Source: Oscillospiraceae bacterium (GTDB lineage Bacteria > Bacillota > Clostridia > Oscillospirales > Oscillospiraceae). From it: 64,000 nucleotides of DNA. The notes beneath the pieces were generated by a model. The model was not told the DNA's origin. It did not search any database and was given only the letters and a program-made list of their open reading frames with translations. The stretch lies in NCBI GenBank assembly GCA_017458335.1, contig JAFTFT010000009.1, positions 1 through 64,000 on the forward strand. Direction: 5' to 3'. Made by a program: the position numbers and the translations under genes. Position 1 is the stretch's first letter; each line of letters opens with the position of its first letter. Positions 18,430-27,521 of this stretch are shown one piece after another.

Positions 18430-18481
18430 AAAAGCACAAGTCCGTTTAATCAATGAAAAGAATGCAAAAAGCAGGAGAGGA

Positions 18482-19387
18482 ATGACCAAAATGACCAAAG
18501 CAAAAGTATATTTCAGTAAAGAGATCAGTCCGGAAATCGTGGTGAAGATGTATGAGCGGCTTGGGATCGACCTTCCGGGAAAGGTGGCCGTGAAGGTGCA
18601 TTCCGGCGAGAAGGGAAATCAGAACTTCCTGCGCCCGGATTTCTGGAAGCCGATGGTGGAGAAGGTCAAGGGCACGATTGTGGAATGCAACACCGCTTAC
18701 GGCAGCAAGTTCAACAACGGTGTCCGCGACTATACCGAATCTCACCGCCAGCTGATCGAATACCACGGCTGGAACAAGTATTTTGACGTGGATCTGATGG
18801 ATGCGGAGGGACCGGACGTGATCTGGCAGATTCCGAACGGGAAAATCCTGAAGGAGAACCGCCTCGGCAAGGACATCGAGAACTATGACTCGATGCTGGT
18901 TCTGGCCCACTTCAAGGGACACCCGATGGGCGGTTACGGCGGCGCGCTCAAGCAGCTCTCCATCGGCTGCGCCAGCCGTGCAGGCAAGGCGCTGATCCAC
19001 TCCGGCGGAAAGAGCGACAGCAACTTTGACGCCTGGGACGTGCATGCGGACAAGGTCGTGTTCCCCGAGGCCATGGCGGACGCCGCGTCTTCGGTGGTGA
19101 AGCATTTTGAAGGAAAGATCGCTTTTATCAACGTGATGAAGAATCTCTCGGTGGACTGCGACTGCGTCAACGTGGCGGAGCCGCCCTGCATGAAGGACAT
19201 CGGCATTCTGGCGTCTCTGGATCCGGTGGCCATCGACCAGGCCTGCATCGACCTGGTCTACAGCTCCGACGATCCCGGCCGTGCCCATTTCACAGAGCGT
19301 GTCGAGAGCAGAAACGGCGTTCACACGATTGAGGCCGCGGCGGAACTGGGCTTCGGCACCAGAGAGTACGAACTGATCGAAGTCTGA
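18482..19387 (+). CDS. DUF362 domain protein
   Basis: 301-aa cytoplasmic protein of the DUF362 family, recognised by KVAVKVHSGEKGNQNFLRP, the LAHFKGHPMGGYGGALKQLSIG core and the DPVAIDQACIDLVY C-terminal signature. Many family members carry a ferredoxin-like 4Fe-4S region. Here I see no CxxCxxC cluster, only scattered cysteines (CASRAGK, CDCVN), so it is the short form. The function is unknown and is often guessed to be iron-sulfur or redox related. AGGAGAGGA precedes two in-frame ATGs (18482, 18491), and either could be the start. Confidence 0.85.
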   Translation: MTKMTKAKVYFSKEISPEIVVKMYERLGIDLPGKVAVKVHSGEKGNQNFLRPDFWKPMVEKVKGTIVECNTAYGSKFNNGVRDYTESHRQLIEYHGWNKYFDVDLMDAEGPDVIWQIPNGKILKENRLGKDIENYDSMLVLAHFKGHPMGGYGGALKQLSIGCASRAGKALIHSGGKSDSNFDAWDVHADKVVFPEAMADAASSVVKHFEGKIAFINVMKNLSVDCDCVNVAEPPCMKDIGILASLDPVAIDQACIDLVYSSDDPGRAHFTERVESRNGVHTIEAAAELGFGTREYELIEV

Positions 19388-19485
19388 AACTTGTTGACTG
19401 AATAAAAGAATCGGATTACGGCAGAGGGACGGGGAGAAACCGGAAACGGCATCTACCCCGTCCTGAAAGCGGAGAGGAGCAGAAA

Positions 19486-20520
19486 ATGGCAGGGAGATGG
19501 TTCCAACACAGAGGTGTGGTCAGGGCACTGAGCGGCCTGACGGCTTTGGCCTGCCTTCTTACGCCCGGTGTATCCGCGCGAGCCGAAGTTCTGTACCGTG
19601 TTGCCTACATCTTCGACTGCCGCTATGAGCCGAAGACGGGGGAAGGGTACGCCGGATACGCGGTTCATGTACACAATTCCGACTGCTTTGACGGCTATTA
19701 TGAGCGGAGATGTAATCTGCCGGTGATTCCGCCGCATGTTCATGACGAGAGCTGCTTCGATGCCGACGGGAAACTGATCTGCGGGCAGCTGGAGCTCCAC
19801 ACCCATACTCCGTCGTGCTACGACAGCGACGGAAAGCTGATCTGCGGGCAGCTGGAGCTGGAAGAACATGTACACGGGCCGGAATGCTTCCAAAGGGTCA
19901 TTGTCGAAGTGGATGAGGAGACAGGGGACGAGACGATCGTCAGTGTGCCGGACACCGATCTGGAGACTACGGCGGACTGGGAGGCCTCTCTCCGCGATGT
20001 CAGACTGAGCGGAGATCCCCGTGAGGATCTGGTTGCGGTGGCCAGGAGCCAGCTCGGATACACCGAGAGCAGCACCAACATCGCCATCGGAGGGGATTTC
20101 CACGGCGGCCACTACAATCGCTACGGAGAATGGTACGGCTTCCCCTTCGGGGCCTGGTGCGCGATGTTTGTCTCCTTCTGCCTGTACTACGCCGGAATCC
20201 CGGACGAGGTCTTCCCCTACGACAGCGGAACGGTCAACTGGGTGGATACGCTCAAACACAGGGGGCTGTTTGAGGATGTGCAGAGCCATACGCCGGTACC
20301 GGGAGACATCATCTTTTTCGACTGGGATGACGGCAGAGCGGACCATGTGGGCATCGTCACGGAAGTGGAGGGCAGCACGATCCGCACCATCGAGGGGAAC
20401 CGTGAACCGGTCGTCAAGGAATATGAATATGACTATATCGCGGATCAGCTCAGGATCCTCGGCTACGGCATTCTGCCGGAGAAGGCAGAGGAAGCGGAGG
20501 CGCAGACCTTGAAAAAGTGA
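19486..20520 (+). CDS. Secreted CHAP/NlpC-like amidase with Cys/His repeats
   Basis: 344-aa exported protein. A signal peptide (about 1-33, ending VSARA) is followed by a Cys/His-rich zone (about 60-130) with repeats HVHDESCFDADGKLICGQLE and HTHTPSCYDSDGKLICGQLE. These suggest metal binding or disulfide cross-linking. The C-terminal half (about 180-335) is a papain-fold amidase: catalytic Cys225 in AWCAMFVSFC, His287 in ADHVGIV, then an acidic residue in TIEGN. Cell-wall peptide hydrolysis is the likely role. GGAGAGGAGC precedes the ATG. It is not obviously linked to DUF362 beyond adjacency. Confidence 0.85.
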   Translation: MAGRWFQHRGVVRALSGLTALACLLTPGVSARAEVLYRVAYIFDCRYEPKTGEGYAGYAVHVHNSDCFDGYYERRCNLPVIPPHVHDESCFDADGKLICGQLELHTHTPSCYDSDGKLICGQLELEEHVHGPECFQRVIVEVDEETGDETIVSVPDTDLETTADWEASLRDVRLSGDPREDLVAVARSQLGYTESSTNIAIGGDFHGGHYNRYGEWYGFPFGAWCAMFVSFCLYYAGIPDEVFPYDSGTVNWVDTLKHRGLFEDVQSHTPVPGDIIFFDWDDGRADHVGIVTEVEGSTIRTIEGNREPVVKEYEYDYIADQLRILGYGILPEKAEEAEAQTLKK

Positions 20521-20532
20521 AGAAAAAAACTG

Positions 20533-20561
20533 TTGACAAACGAGGGGGTTTCTGCTATTAT
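20533..20561 (+). promoter_or_regulatory. Promoter of the tRNA-Thr/tRNA-Tyr unit
   Basis: Consensus -35 TTGACA (20533-20538), 17-nt spacer, -10 TATTAT (20556-20561). It starts 13 nt after the amidase stop. Confidence 0.88.
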
Positions 20562-20599
20562 AACCGGGCGGCTGGATGATGGCTGCTGACCTTGCAGAT

Positions 20600-20675
20600 G
20601 CTGGTGTAGCTCAGTCGGTAGAGCAGCTGATTTGTAATCAGCAGGTCGGGGGTTCGAGTCCGTCCACCAGCTCCA
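20600..20675 (+). tRNA. tRNA-Thr (anticodon TGT)
   Basis: Acceptor GCTGGTG/CACCAGC, anticodon stem CTGAT-type around loop TTTGTAA, T-loop GGTTCGAGTCC, encoded CCA at 20673-20675. It decodes ACA/ACG. It is the second Thr isoacceptor in 3 kb. Confidence 0.95.
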
Positions 20676-20684
20676 ATTGAACAT

Positions 20685-20769
20685 GGGGGAATTCCCGAGT
20701 GGCCAAAGGGGACAGACTGTAAATCTGCTGGCGATGCCTTCGGTGGTTCGAATCCACCTTCCCCCACCA
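20685..20769 (+). tRNA. tRNA-Tyr (anticodon GTA)
   Basis: Class II tRNA with acceptor GGGGGAA/TTCCCCC, anticodon loop ACTGTAAAT (GTA), a long variable arm (GCTGGCGATGCCTTC) and encoded CCA at 20767-20769. Confidence 0.95.
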
Positions 20770-20807
20770 AGCTCTGCCGAAAGGCAGAGCTTATTTATTA
20801 TGTTTTT
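20769..20807 (+). terminator. Terminator after tRNA-Tyr
   Basis: 10-bp stem AAGCTCTGCC/GGCAGAGCTT with GAAA loop, then an AT-rich tail with TTTTTT at 20803-20808. Confidence 0.88.
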
Positions 20808-20876
20808 TCACAGTCTTGCTTGCCATCTGCGGTATTGGCCCCGCCGGAGACGGGGGTAATACCGGAAAAGCACATC

Positions 20877-21968
20877 GTGGATGAACAGATCAGACAGGAG
20901 ATGAGGAAACTGACCATTCAGGGCGGATACCGTAAATATAAAGAAGTATCGTTTCTGCGCGGCTTTGCGATTACAACGGTTGTGCTGATGCACGTCATTC
21001 AGGTTTACTGGCACGAAGGGCAGATTCCGGCCTGGCTGCGTGCGGCGTCCGCGATGGGAGGGACCGGAGGACATGTGTTCATCTTCTGTTCCGGCTTCGG
21101 GCTGTATCTGAGCTATCTGCACAGACCGATGGGCTTCAGGGAATTTATCAGGAAGCGTTTCCTGAAGATTTATATCCCGTATCTGATCTTCCTGCTGGTT
21201 CACTTCTTCCTCCCGCATTGGGGCGTAGATGACAGAACACAGCTGGAATACCTGCTGAGTCATGTCTTCCTTTATAAAATGTTCTTTGAAAAGTATATCC
21301 TTTCCTACGGACTGCAATTGTGGTTCATCTCGACGATCATCCAGCTCTATCTGCTGTTTCTCCCGATCTGCAGGCTGAGGGAGAAGACCTCGATGCGCGC
21401 GGTCCTTCTGACCGGCTGCGCGGTGAGCGTGGCGTGGTGGGTTACGATGCACGCAACCGGCCTGGAGAACCTGCGGGTCTGGGGCAGTTTCTGCTTCCAG
21501 TACCTTTGGGAGTTTGTCCTTGGTATGGCGGCCGCGGATTATCTTATGACGCATGACACCCTGACCATCCCGATCGGGGGGCTGATCCTTGCGGCGGCCT
21601 GCGGGCTTGGACTGGCGGCCCTGATGGTGAAGCGCGGCGGATACTGGCAGGCCTTCAACGATGTCCCGGCGCTGATCGGATATACGGCAACGGTACTGCT
21701 GCTTTATGCCGGTGGAAAGCATGTGCTCCGACCGCTGTTCCTCTGGATCGACGGCTTCTCCTATGAGTGGTTCCTGGTCCATGTGGACGGTGTCAAATTC
21801 GGATACCACTATATTGATCACTGGCTTCCCTATGAATCGCCGGAGTTGATCCGCACCGGCGGTGCCTTCCTCTTCAGCCTGGCGGCGGCCCTGTTGCTCC
21901 GGCTCCTGGTGCGTCTGGTGAACCGGCTGCCGGGTCTCAACGGAGAACAGAACCGGCTCCCGGACTGA
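20877..21968 (+). CDS. Acyltransferase-3 family membrane protein
   Basis: About 363 aa with roughly ten membrane helices. The N-terminal RKYKEVSFLRGFAITTVVLMHV is the usual start of acyltransferase-3 proteins, with the catalytic-type His in VLMH. FIFCSGFGLYLSY and the FIRKRFLKIYIPYL amphipathic stretch are also typical. Such proteins O-acylate surface polysaccharides or lipids. The start is uncertain: TTG 20820, GTG 20877 and ATG 20901 are all in frame, none with a good ribosome site. I chose GTG 20877. It stands alone between the tRNA unit and the ribosomal promoter. Confidence 0.82.
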   Translation: MDEQIRQEMRKLTIQGGYRKYKEVSFLRGFAITTVVLMHVIQVYWHEGQIPAWLRAASAMGGTGGHVFIFCSGFGLYLSYLHRPMGFREFIRKRFLKIYIPYLIFLLVHFFLPHWGVDDRTQLEYLLSHVFLYKMFFEKYILSYGLQLWFISTIIQLYLLFLPICRLREKTSMRAVLLTGCAVSVAWWVTMHATGLENLRVWGSFCFQYLWEFVLGMAAADYLMTHDTLTIPIGGLILAAACGLGLAALMVKRGGYWQAFNDVPALIGYTATVLLLYAGGKHVLRPLFLWIDGFSYEWFLVHVDGVKFGYHYIDHWLPYESPELIRTGGAFLFSLAAALLLRLLVRLVNRLPGLNGEQNRLPD

Positions 21969-22037
21969 TTCAGAACAAACCATACAAACTGCACAAAAAG
22001 TCAGGTGAAATTTCTACGTTTTGCACGAAATTTTTGC

Positions 22038-22066
22038 TTGACTTTTTTCTGTACTGCTGGTATATT
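22038..22066 (+). promoter_or_regulatory. Promoter of the ribosomal protein locus
   Basis: -35 TTGACT (22038-22043), 17-nt spacer, -10 TATATT (22061-22066), preceded by a T-rich stretch. It leaves a leader of about 295 nt before rpsJ. Confidence 0.85.
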
Positions 22067-22074
22067 AGTTGAGC

Positions 22075-22366
22075 CTGCGTGAAGAGCACAGGTATGCGTT
22101 GAAGCGGGAGATTGCTCACAAAGTGAGGTAACTTCCGTGGAGTATGTCCGGTACCGGTTCGCCGGTACGCAATCGGGCGGCTGAAGCCTTTCGTTCCACG
22201 CGTATATCGCGCGGGCGGGGAGCAGACCGGCTGGAATGCCGGTTTGTTTTTCGGACACGGTCTGATACGCACGGATGTGTGTACGAGACGGCTTCATCCG
22301 TACGCATCCTTTAATAAGGCGGTGCCCAATGCCGCCGGAAAGAACGTACGAAAAGGAGAAAACCCA
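22075..22366 (+). promoter_or_regulatory. Structured S10-operon leader with putative attenuator
   Basis: The leader carries a perfect GTACCGG-TTCG-CCGGTAC tetraloop hairpin (22151-22168) and a second hairpin ACCGGC/GCCGGT (22226-22243) followed by TTGTTTTT, which looks like a short intrinsic terminator. A longer ACGGATG/CATCCGT pairing lies near 22273-22305. By analogy with L4 feedback on the E. coli S10 leader, this may autoregulate the operon. The element is not one I recognise by sequence. Confidence 0.6.
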
Positions 22367-22684
22367 ATGGCAAGCAACAGCAAGAACATGATCCGCATTC
22401 GCCTCAAGGCCTATGATCATCAGCTGATCGACAAGGCTGCGGAAACCATCGTTGAGGCCGCCAAGCGCACGGATGCAAAGGTCTCCGGACCCATCCCCCT
22501 GCCCACCAAGACCGAGATCGTCACGATCCTGCGCGCCGTCCACAAGTACAAGGACAGCCGTGAGCAGTTCGAGCGCCGCACCCACAAGCGCCTCATCGAC
22601 ATCATGAGCCCCACCCAGAAGACGGTGGAAGCCCTGATGAGCGTTGAAGTTCCCGCCGGTGTCGAGATCGAGATCAAGCTCTGA
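22367..22684 (+). CDS. rpsJ: 30S ribosomal protein S10
   Basis: 105 aa, first gene of the locus. It binds 16S rRNA in the 30S head and also serves as NusE in antitermination. [14 protein letters not shown] and [15 protein letters not shown] are diagnostic. ATG 22367 follows AAAAGGAG. Upstream in-frame codons belong to the leader. Confidence 0.98.
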   Translation: MASNSKNMIRIRLKAYDHQLIDKAAETIVEAAKRTDAKVSGPIPLPTKTEIVTILRAVHKYKDSREQFERRTHKRLIDIMSPTQKTVEALMSVEVPAGVEIEIKL

Positions 22685-22735
22685 TCGGATCAAAAAGCAA
22701 ATTCCCCCCCAGTTAAGTCAACCCCAGTTAAGCAA

Positions 22736-22770
22736 ACCCACTGCCCGCAGCTTGCGAGTGCGGGCGGGTT
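22736..22770 (+). promoter_or_regulatory. Hairpin in the rpsJ-rplC spacer
   Basis: The 157-nt spacer between rpsJ and rplC is long for this locus. It holds short direct repeats of CCAGTTAAG (about 22710-22730) and an AACCC-GCCCGCA / TGCGGGC-GGGTT stem (22736-22770) without a T-tract. It may be a processing or translational control site. Confidence 0.5.
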
Positions 22771-22841
22771 AAGTTGCCAGCCTCCGGACGGGAACTCTCC
22801 CGGGCCATGCGGGGCAACCAATAACCGATAGGAGGAAAAAC

Positions 22842-23570
22842 ATGAAGAAAGCCATTATTGGCAAGAAGGTCGGCATGACGCAGATCTTCGACGAGATGGG
22901 GAAGGTCATCCCCGTCACCGTCATCGAAGCGGGCCCCTGTGTGGTCGTGCAGAAGATGACCAAGGAAAAGGAAGGCTACAACGCCGTTCAGCTCGGTTTT
23001 GAAGAAGTCGGCGAGAAGAAGCTTTCCAAGCCGGAGCAGGGCCACCTGAAGAAGGCGGGCGTGAATCCGGTCAAGCATCTGAAAGAATTCCGTCTTGAGG
23101 ATGACAGCAAGCTGGAAGTCGGCGATGTCGTCAAGGCTGACCTCTTCGCAGAGGGCGACAAGGTCGACGTCACCGGAATCAGCAAGGGCCACGGCTACGC
23201 CGGCGTTGTCAAGCGCTTCGGCCAGGGCCGCACCCCGACCAGCCACGGCGGCGGCCCGGTTCACCGGCACGCCGGCTCCATGGGCTCGAGCACCGATCCT
23301 TCCCGTATTTTCCCGGGAAAGAAGCAGGCCGGCCACATGGGCGTGGATCAGGTCACTGTCCAGAACCTCGACATCGTGAAGGTTGACGCGGAGCTGAACC
23401 TCATCGCCATCCGCGGCGCCGTTCCCGGCCCGAAGGGTAGCATCGTTTATCTGAAGGATACCGTCAAGACCCAGCCCGTCAAGAAGGGTGCGGCCGCCGG
23501 TGTCAGCGTCAACCCGCAGAAGGCTTCTGCCCGTGTCAACCCGCAGAAGGCTTCCGCCCGTACAAAGTAA
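22842..23570 (+). CDS. rplC: 50S ribosomal protein L3
   Basis: 242 aa. It organises 23S domain VI near the peptidyl-transferase entrance. [17 protein letters not shown] is the standard start, and [15 protein letters not shown] is the central extension that reaches toward the catalytic centre. The C-terminus is extended beyond the family norm and ends in a tandem VNPQKASAR repeat followed by TK. GGAGGAAAAAC precedes the ATG. Confidence 0.98.
   Translation: MKKAIIGKKVGMTQIFDEMGKVIPVTVIEAGPCVVVQKMTKEKEGYNAVQLGFEEVGEKKLSKPEQGHLKKAGVNPVKHLKEFRLEDDSKLEVGDVVKADLFAEGDKVDVTGISKGHGYAGVVKRFGQGRTPTSHGGGPVHRHAGSMGSSTDPSRIFPGKKQAGHMGVDQVTVQNLDIVKVDAELNLIAIRGAVPGPKGSIVYLKDTVKTQPVKKGAAAGVSVNPQKASARVNPQKASARTK
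23508..23561. repeat. 27-bp tandem repeat at the 3' end of rplC
   Basis: 23508-23534 and 23535-23561 encode the same nine residues, VNPQKASAR, and differ only by a synonymous TCT/TCC. It lengthens the L3 tail by nine residues. Confidence 0.92.
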
Positions 23571-23589
23571 GGAAAGGAGAGCAGCATAA

Positions 23590-24213
23590 ATGCCTAAAGC
23601 AAATGTTTTTAACATGGCAGGCGAGAAGATCGGCGAGATCGAGCTCTCCGAAGCCATCTTCGGCATTCAGCCGAATGAGAGCGTGCTGCATGATTCCGTG
23701 AAGAATCACCTGGCCAACTGCCGTCAGGGTACGCAGAGCGCGCTGACCAAGGGCGAGGTGTCCTACACCACGAAGAAGCCCTGGCGCCAGAAGGGAACCG
23801 GCCGTGCCCGCGCCGGCTACGCAGGATCCCCGGTGTGGTATCACGGCGGTGTGGCCTTTGCGCCGAAGCCCCGCGATTACAGCTACACCCTGAACAAGAA
23901 GGTCAAGCGCCTGGCGCTCAAGAGCGCACTGAGCGCGAAGGCCGCGGAGAATGAGATCGTCGTGATCGACGGCCTGACCGTGAGTGAAATCAAGACCAAG
24001 CCCTTCCAGAGCTTCCTCGCGAAGGTGGGAGCCGAGAACAAGGCCCTGGTCGTCACCGAGACCGTCGATGAGAAGGTCGTCAAGTCCGCCCGCAACCTGC
24101 CCGGTGTGACCACCACCACCGCCACGATCCTCAGCCCCTACATGATTCTCACCAGCGGCAAGCTCGTTCTCGACAAGGCCGCGCTCGCCAAGATTGAGGA
24201 GGTGTTCGCCTGA
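23590..24213 (+). CDS. rplD: 50S ribosomal protein L4
   Basis: 207 aa. It binds 23S domain I and lines the exit tunnel through its long loop ([20 protein letters not shown] region, macrolide-sensitive in other species). In E. coli L4 also represses the S10 operon through the leader. It overlaps rplW by one base. Confidence 0.98.
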   Translation: MPKANVFNMAGEKIGEIELSEAIFGIQPNESVLHDSVKNHLANCRQGTQSALTKGEVSYTTKKPWRQKGTGRARAGYAGSPVWYHGGVAFAPKPRDYSYTLNKKVKRLALKSALSAKAAENEIVVIDGLTVSEIKTKPFQSFLAKVGAENKALVVTETVDEKVVKSARNLPGVTTTTATILSPYMILTSGKLVLDKAALAKIEEVFA

Positions 24214-24509
24214 TGAAAACCGCATATGATGTGATCATTCGCCCGATTATCACCGAACAGTCCATGGAAGATCTTGACATTAAGAAGTATGCCTTTGAAG
24301 TTGCCAAGGACGCCAACAAGATCGAGATCAAGAAGGCGATCGAGGAAATCTTCGACGTGACGGTCATCAAGGTCACCACCGAGAACGTCACCGGCAAGAT
24401 GAAGCGCAACGGGGCCTATCCCATGGGCCGTCAGGCTTCCTGGAAGAAAGCTGTTGTAAAGCTCAGCGCGGATTCGAAGAACATTGAGCTCTTCGAAGGC
24501 ATGGCATAA
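24213..24509 (+). CDS. rplW: 50S ribosomal protein L23
   Basis: 98 aa. It lies at the tunnel exit and is the docking site for trigger factor and [16 protein letters not shown] is the family N-terminus. The ATG shares its A with the rplD stop TGA, so translation is coupled. Confidence 0.97.
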   Translation: MKTAYDVIIRPIITEQSMEDLDIKKYAFEVAKDANKIEIKKAIEEIFDVTVIKVTTENVTGKMKRNGAYPMGRQASWKKAVVKLSADSKNIELFEGMA

Positions 24510-24521
24510 GGGGGTACAGAC

Positions 24522-25358
24522 ATGTCGATTAAAACCTACAGACCTACTACCCCGGCCAGGAGACAGATGACCGTCTCCGGATTCGACGGCGTTGACAAGC
24601 ATGCCAAGCCCGAGAAATCCCTGCTTGAGGTACTGAAGAAGCACTCCGGCCGCAACAGCTACGGCCGCATCACCGTCCGCCATCAGGGCGGCGGCAACCG
24701 GCAGAAGTACCGCGTGATCGACTTCAAGCGCAACAAGCTCGATGTCGCCGCGAAGGTTCTCCGCCTTGAGTACGACCCGAACCGCAGCGCGTTCATCGCG
24801 CTCTGCGAGTATGAAGACGGCGAGCGCCGCTACATCCTCGCGCCTGTCGGCCTGAACCCGGGCGACACCATCGTGTCCTCCGCCAACGCCGACATCAAGG
24901 CCGGCAACACCCTGCCTCTGGCCAACATCCCCGTGGGTACCGTGATCCACAACATCGAGCTCTATCCCGGCAAGGGTGCCCAGCTTGTCCGCAGCGCCGG
25001 CGTCGCCGCGCAGCTGATGGCAAAGGAAGGCGGCATGGCGACCGTCCGTCTGCCCTCCGGTGAGATGCGCAAGGTCCGCCTTGAGTGCGTGGCGACCATC
25101 GGCCAGGTCGGCAACATCGACCACGCCAACGTCCACATCGGCAAGGCCGGACGCAAACGTCACATGGGCGTACGCCCGACGGTCCGCGGTTCTGTCATGA
25201 ACCCGGTTGACCACCCCCACGGCGGTGGCGAAGGCAAGTCCCCGGTCGGCCGTCCCGGCCCTGTAACTCCCTGGGGCAAGCCCGCGCTCGGTTACAAGAC
25301 CCGCAAGACGAAGAACCGCACCGATAAGTTCATCGTCAAGCGCCGCAACGCGAAGTAA
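24522..25358 (+). CDS. rplB: 50S ribosomal protein L2
   Basis: 278 aa. It is needed for subunit association and peptidyl-transferase assembly. [16 protein letters not shown] at the start and [13 protein letters not shown] (with the conserved functional His) near residue 230 are diagnostic. GGGGGTACAG precedes the ATG. Confidence 0.98.
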   Translation: MSIKTYRPTTPARRQMTVSGFDGVDKHAKPEKSLLEVLKKHSGRNSYGRITVRHQGGGNRQKYRVIDFKRNKLDVAAKVLRLEYDPNRSAFIALCEYEDGERRYILAPVGLNPGDTIVSSANADIKAGNTLPLANIPVGTVIHNIELYPGKGAQLVRSAGVAAQLMAKEGGMATVRLPSGEMRKVRLECVATIGQVGNIDHANVHIGKAGRKRHMGVRPTVRGSVMNPVDHPHGGGEGKSPVGRPGPVTPWGKPALGYKTRKTKNRTDKFIVKRRNAK

Positions 25359-25372
25359 GGAGGGAAAACGAA

Positions 25373-25645
25373 ATGAGCAGAAGTATCAAGAAAGGCCCCT
25401 TTGCCGCTCCCGAGCTGCTGAAGAAGGTCGACCAGATGAACCAGAGCGGAAACAAGCAGGTCATCAAGACCTGGTCCCGCGCCTCTACCATTTTCCCGTC
25501 CTTCGTCGGACACACGATCGCCGTTCACGACGGCCGCCGTCATGTTCCTGTGTATGTCACCGAGGATATGGTCGGACACAAGCTTGGTGAGTTTGCCCCG
25601 ACCCGTACTTTCCGCGGACACGCCGGAAGCAAGACCGGCAAGTAA
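25373..25645 (+). CDS. rpsS: 30S ribosomal protein S19
   Basis: 90 aa, a 30S head protein forming a dimer with S13 near the A site. SRSIKKGPF and [19 protein letters not shown] are diagnostic. AAGGAGGG precedes the ATG. Confidence 0.98.
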   Translation: MSRSIKKGPFAAPELLKKVDQMNQSGNKQVIKTWSRASTIFPSFVGHTIAVHDGRRHVPVYVTEDMVGHKLGEFAPTRTFRGHAGSKTGK

Positions 25646-25657
25646 GGAGGAGAAGCA

Positions 25658-26005
25658 ATGGACGAGAAAAAGATTGCCCGTGCGGAGCACAAATACGCAC
25701 GCATTTCTCCCCGTAAGGTCGAGATCGTCTGCAACATGATTCGCGGCAAGGACGCGAAGGTTGCGATGGCTATGATGCAGAACACGCCGAAAGCCGGCTG
25801 CGAGCTGATGGTCAAGGTTCTGAAGAGTGCGATGGCCAACGCCGAGAACAACTTCGAGATGGATCCTGAAAAGCTCTACGTCGCCGAGACCTATGTCGGC
25901 GCCGGCCCGATCCTGAAGCGCGGCATGCCCCGTGCCCAGGGCCGTATGTACCGTATCAACAAACGCACCAGCCACATCATGATCGCCGTGGCTGAGAGAG
26001 ACTGA
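25658..26005 (+). CDS. rplV: 50S ribosomal protein L22
   Basis: 115 aa. Its beta-hairpin reaches the exit-tunnel constriction ([17 protein letters not shown], the region where macrolide-resistance changes occur). AAGGAGGAG precedes the ATG. Confidence 0.97.
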   Translation: MDEKKIARAEHKYARISPRKVEIVCNMIRGKDAKVAMAMMQNTPKAGCELMVKVLKSAMANAENNFEMDPEKLYVAETYVGAGPILKRGMPRAQGRMYRINKRTSHIMIAVAERD

Positions 26006-26022
26006 GGGAAGGAGGCAGAATT

Positions 26023-26886
26023 ATGGGACAGAAAGTAAATCCGCACGGCCTGCGCGTCGGCGTTATTAAAGACTGGGATTCCAGATGGTACGCCAGAGAA
26101 GAAAAGGTCGGCGATCTGATCGTTGAAGACTACAAGATTCGTGAGTATCTCAAGAAGGCCCTCTATTCCGCCGGTGTCCCCACCATTGAGATCGAGCGCG
26201 ATTCCTCCAAGGTCCGCGTCTACATTCACTGCGCCAGACCCGGCGTCGTGATCGGCAAGGGCGGCGAAGCGATCGAGAAGTATCGCCAGGAAGTGGAAAA
26301 GCTCATCGGCAAGCCGGTGGCTCTCTCCATCGTCGAGGTTCGCACGCCCGACACGAACGCTCAGCTGGTTGCCGAGAACATCGCGCAGCAGCTCGAGAAG
26401 CGCATCGGCTTCCGCCGTGCGATGAAGAACGCCATGGGCCGCGCCATGAGAATGGGCGCCCGCGGCATCAAGGTCAAGTGCGGCGGCCGTCTGGGCGGCG
26501 CCGAGATCGCCAGAAGCGAGTGCTACCATGAGGGTACCATTCCTCTGCAGACCATCCGTGCCGACATCGACTACGGCTTTGCCGAGGCGAACACGACCTA
26601 CGGACGCATCGGCGTCAAGGTCTGGATCTACAAAGGCGAGGTCCTTTCCCAGACCCTTCGCACCACTCCGCGCACGATGGATCTTTCCAAGCCGCAGGGT
26701 GAGCGCAGACGCCGTGACGACCGCCGCGGCGGTGACCGCCGTCAGGGCGGGTACAACCGTGACAACCGCGGTCAGGGCCAGGGCGGCGAGCGCCGTCAGG
26801 GCTACGGCAGCAGACCTGCAGGCCAGGGCGGTTACAACCGCGGGCCGCGCCCGGCTGCCCCGGCTAAGGAAGGAGGCAACAACTAA
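26023..26886 (+). CDS. rpsC: 30S ribosomal protein S3 with Arg/Gly-rich tail
   Basis: 287 aa. It has the KH domain ([18 protein letters not shown]) and the C-terminal domain that forms the mRNA entry channel. The family core ends near residue 220. About 65 extra residues follow, rich in Arg, Gly, Gln, Asp and Tyr ([20 protein letters not shown] at the start), resembling eukaryotic RGG boxes, and end in EGGNN. Such tails occur in some Clostridia and Bacteroidetes S3 proteins and may bind RNA. The stop TAA overlaps the rplP ATG by one base. Confidence 0.96.
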   Translation: MGQKVNPHGLRVGVIKDWDSRWYAREEKVGDLIVEDYKIREYLKKALYSAGVPTIEIERDSSKVRVYIHCARPGVVIGKGGEAIEKYRQEVEKLIGKPVALSIVEVRTPDTNAQLVAENIAQQLEKRIGFRRAMKNAMGRAMRMGARGIKVKCGGRLGGAEIARSECYHEGTIPLQTIRADIDYGFAEANTTYGRIGVKVWIYKGEVLSQTLRTTPRTMDLSKPQGERRRRDDRRGGDRRQGGYNRDNRGQGQGGERRQGYGSRPAGQGGYNRGPRPAAPAKEGGNN

Positions 26887-27329
26887 TGTTAATGCCTAAG
26901 AGAGTAAAATACCGCAGAGTGCAGCGCGGCCGTATGAAGGGCAAAGCCTCCCGCGGCAACAAGGTCACCTACGGTGAGTTCGGCCTCTCCGCTCAGGAGC
27001 CCGGCTGGATTACCTCCAACCAGATCGAAGCCGCCCGTATCGCCATGACGCGTTACACCAAGCGCGGCGGTCAGGTCTGGATCAAGATCTTCCCGGATAA
27101 GCCGGTCACTGCGAAGCCCGCAGAGACCCGTATGGGTTCCGGTAAGGGCGCACCCGAGTACTGGGTCGCCGTTGTGAAGCCTGGCAGAGTCATGTTCGAG
27201 ATCGCGGGTGTTCCCGAAGAGATCGCGCGCGAGGCACTGCGTCTGGCCAGCCACAAGCTGCCCATCAAGACGAAGATCGTCGCCAAAGAGGCAGAGACTG
27301 AGAATGGTGGTGAAGATGATGAAGGTTAA
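26886..27329 (+). CDS. rplP: 50S ribosomal protein L16
   Basis: 147 aa. It helps position A-site t[22 protein letters not shown] is the conserved start, and [19 protein letters not shown] is the central signature. A short acidic tail (ENGGEDDEG) extends the C-terminus. Its 3' end overlaps rpmC. Confidence 0.97.
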   Translation: MLMPKRVKYRRVQRGRMKGKASRGNKVTYGEFGLSAQEPGWITSNQIEAARIAMTRYTKRGGQVWIKIFPDKPVTAKPAETRMGSGKGAPEYWVAVVKPGRVMFEIAGVPEEIAREALRLASHKLPIKTKIVAKEAETENGGEDDEG

Positions 27330-27507
27330 TGAAATCCGTTCCAAGTCCGTGGAAGAGCTCGAAAAGACGCTCGTCGACCTGAAGAAGGATCTGTTCATGC
27401 TCCGCATGCAGCACGCCACCAATCATCTTGACAATCCCACACGGATTTCCGCTACCCGCCGCGACATCGCGCGTGTGAAGACCGTGCTGCGCGAGAAGCA
27501 GAACTGA
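27319..27507 (+). CDS. rpmC: 50S ribosomal protein L29
   Basis: 62 aa if started at ATG 27319 ([16 protein letters not shown]), which gives the family length and a GGTGG site six nt upstream. ATG 27316 and 27304 are also in frame. It overlaps the end of rplP by 11 nt. It forms part of the tunnel-exit ring with L23. Confidence 0.94.
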   Translation: MKVNEIRSKSVEELEKTLVDLKKDLFMLRMQHATNHLDNPTRISATRRDIARVKTVLREKQN

Positions 27508-27521
27508 GGAGGTAAGGAATT

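Noticed and set aside
20463-20770. Two minus-strand proteins over the tRNA-Thr/tRNA-Tyr region (about 70 aa each)
   Set aside because: They are antisense translations of tRNA genes, a common annotation artefact.
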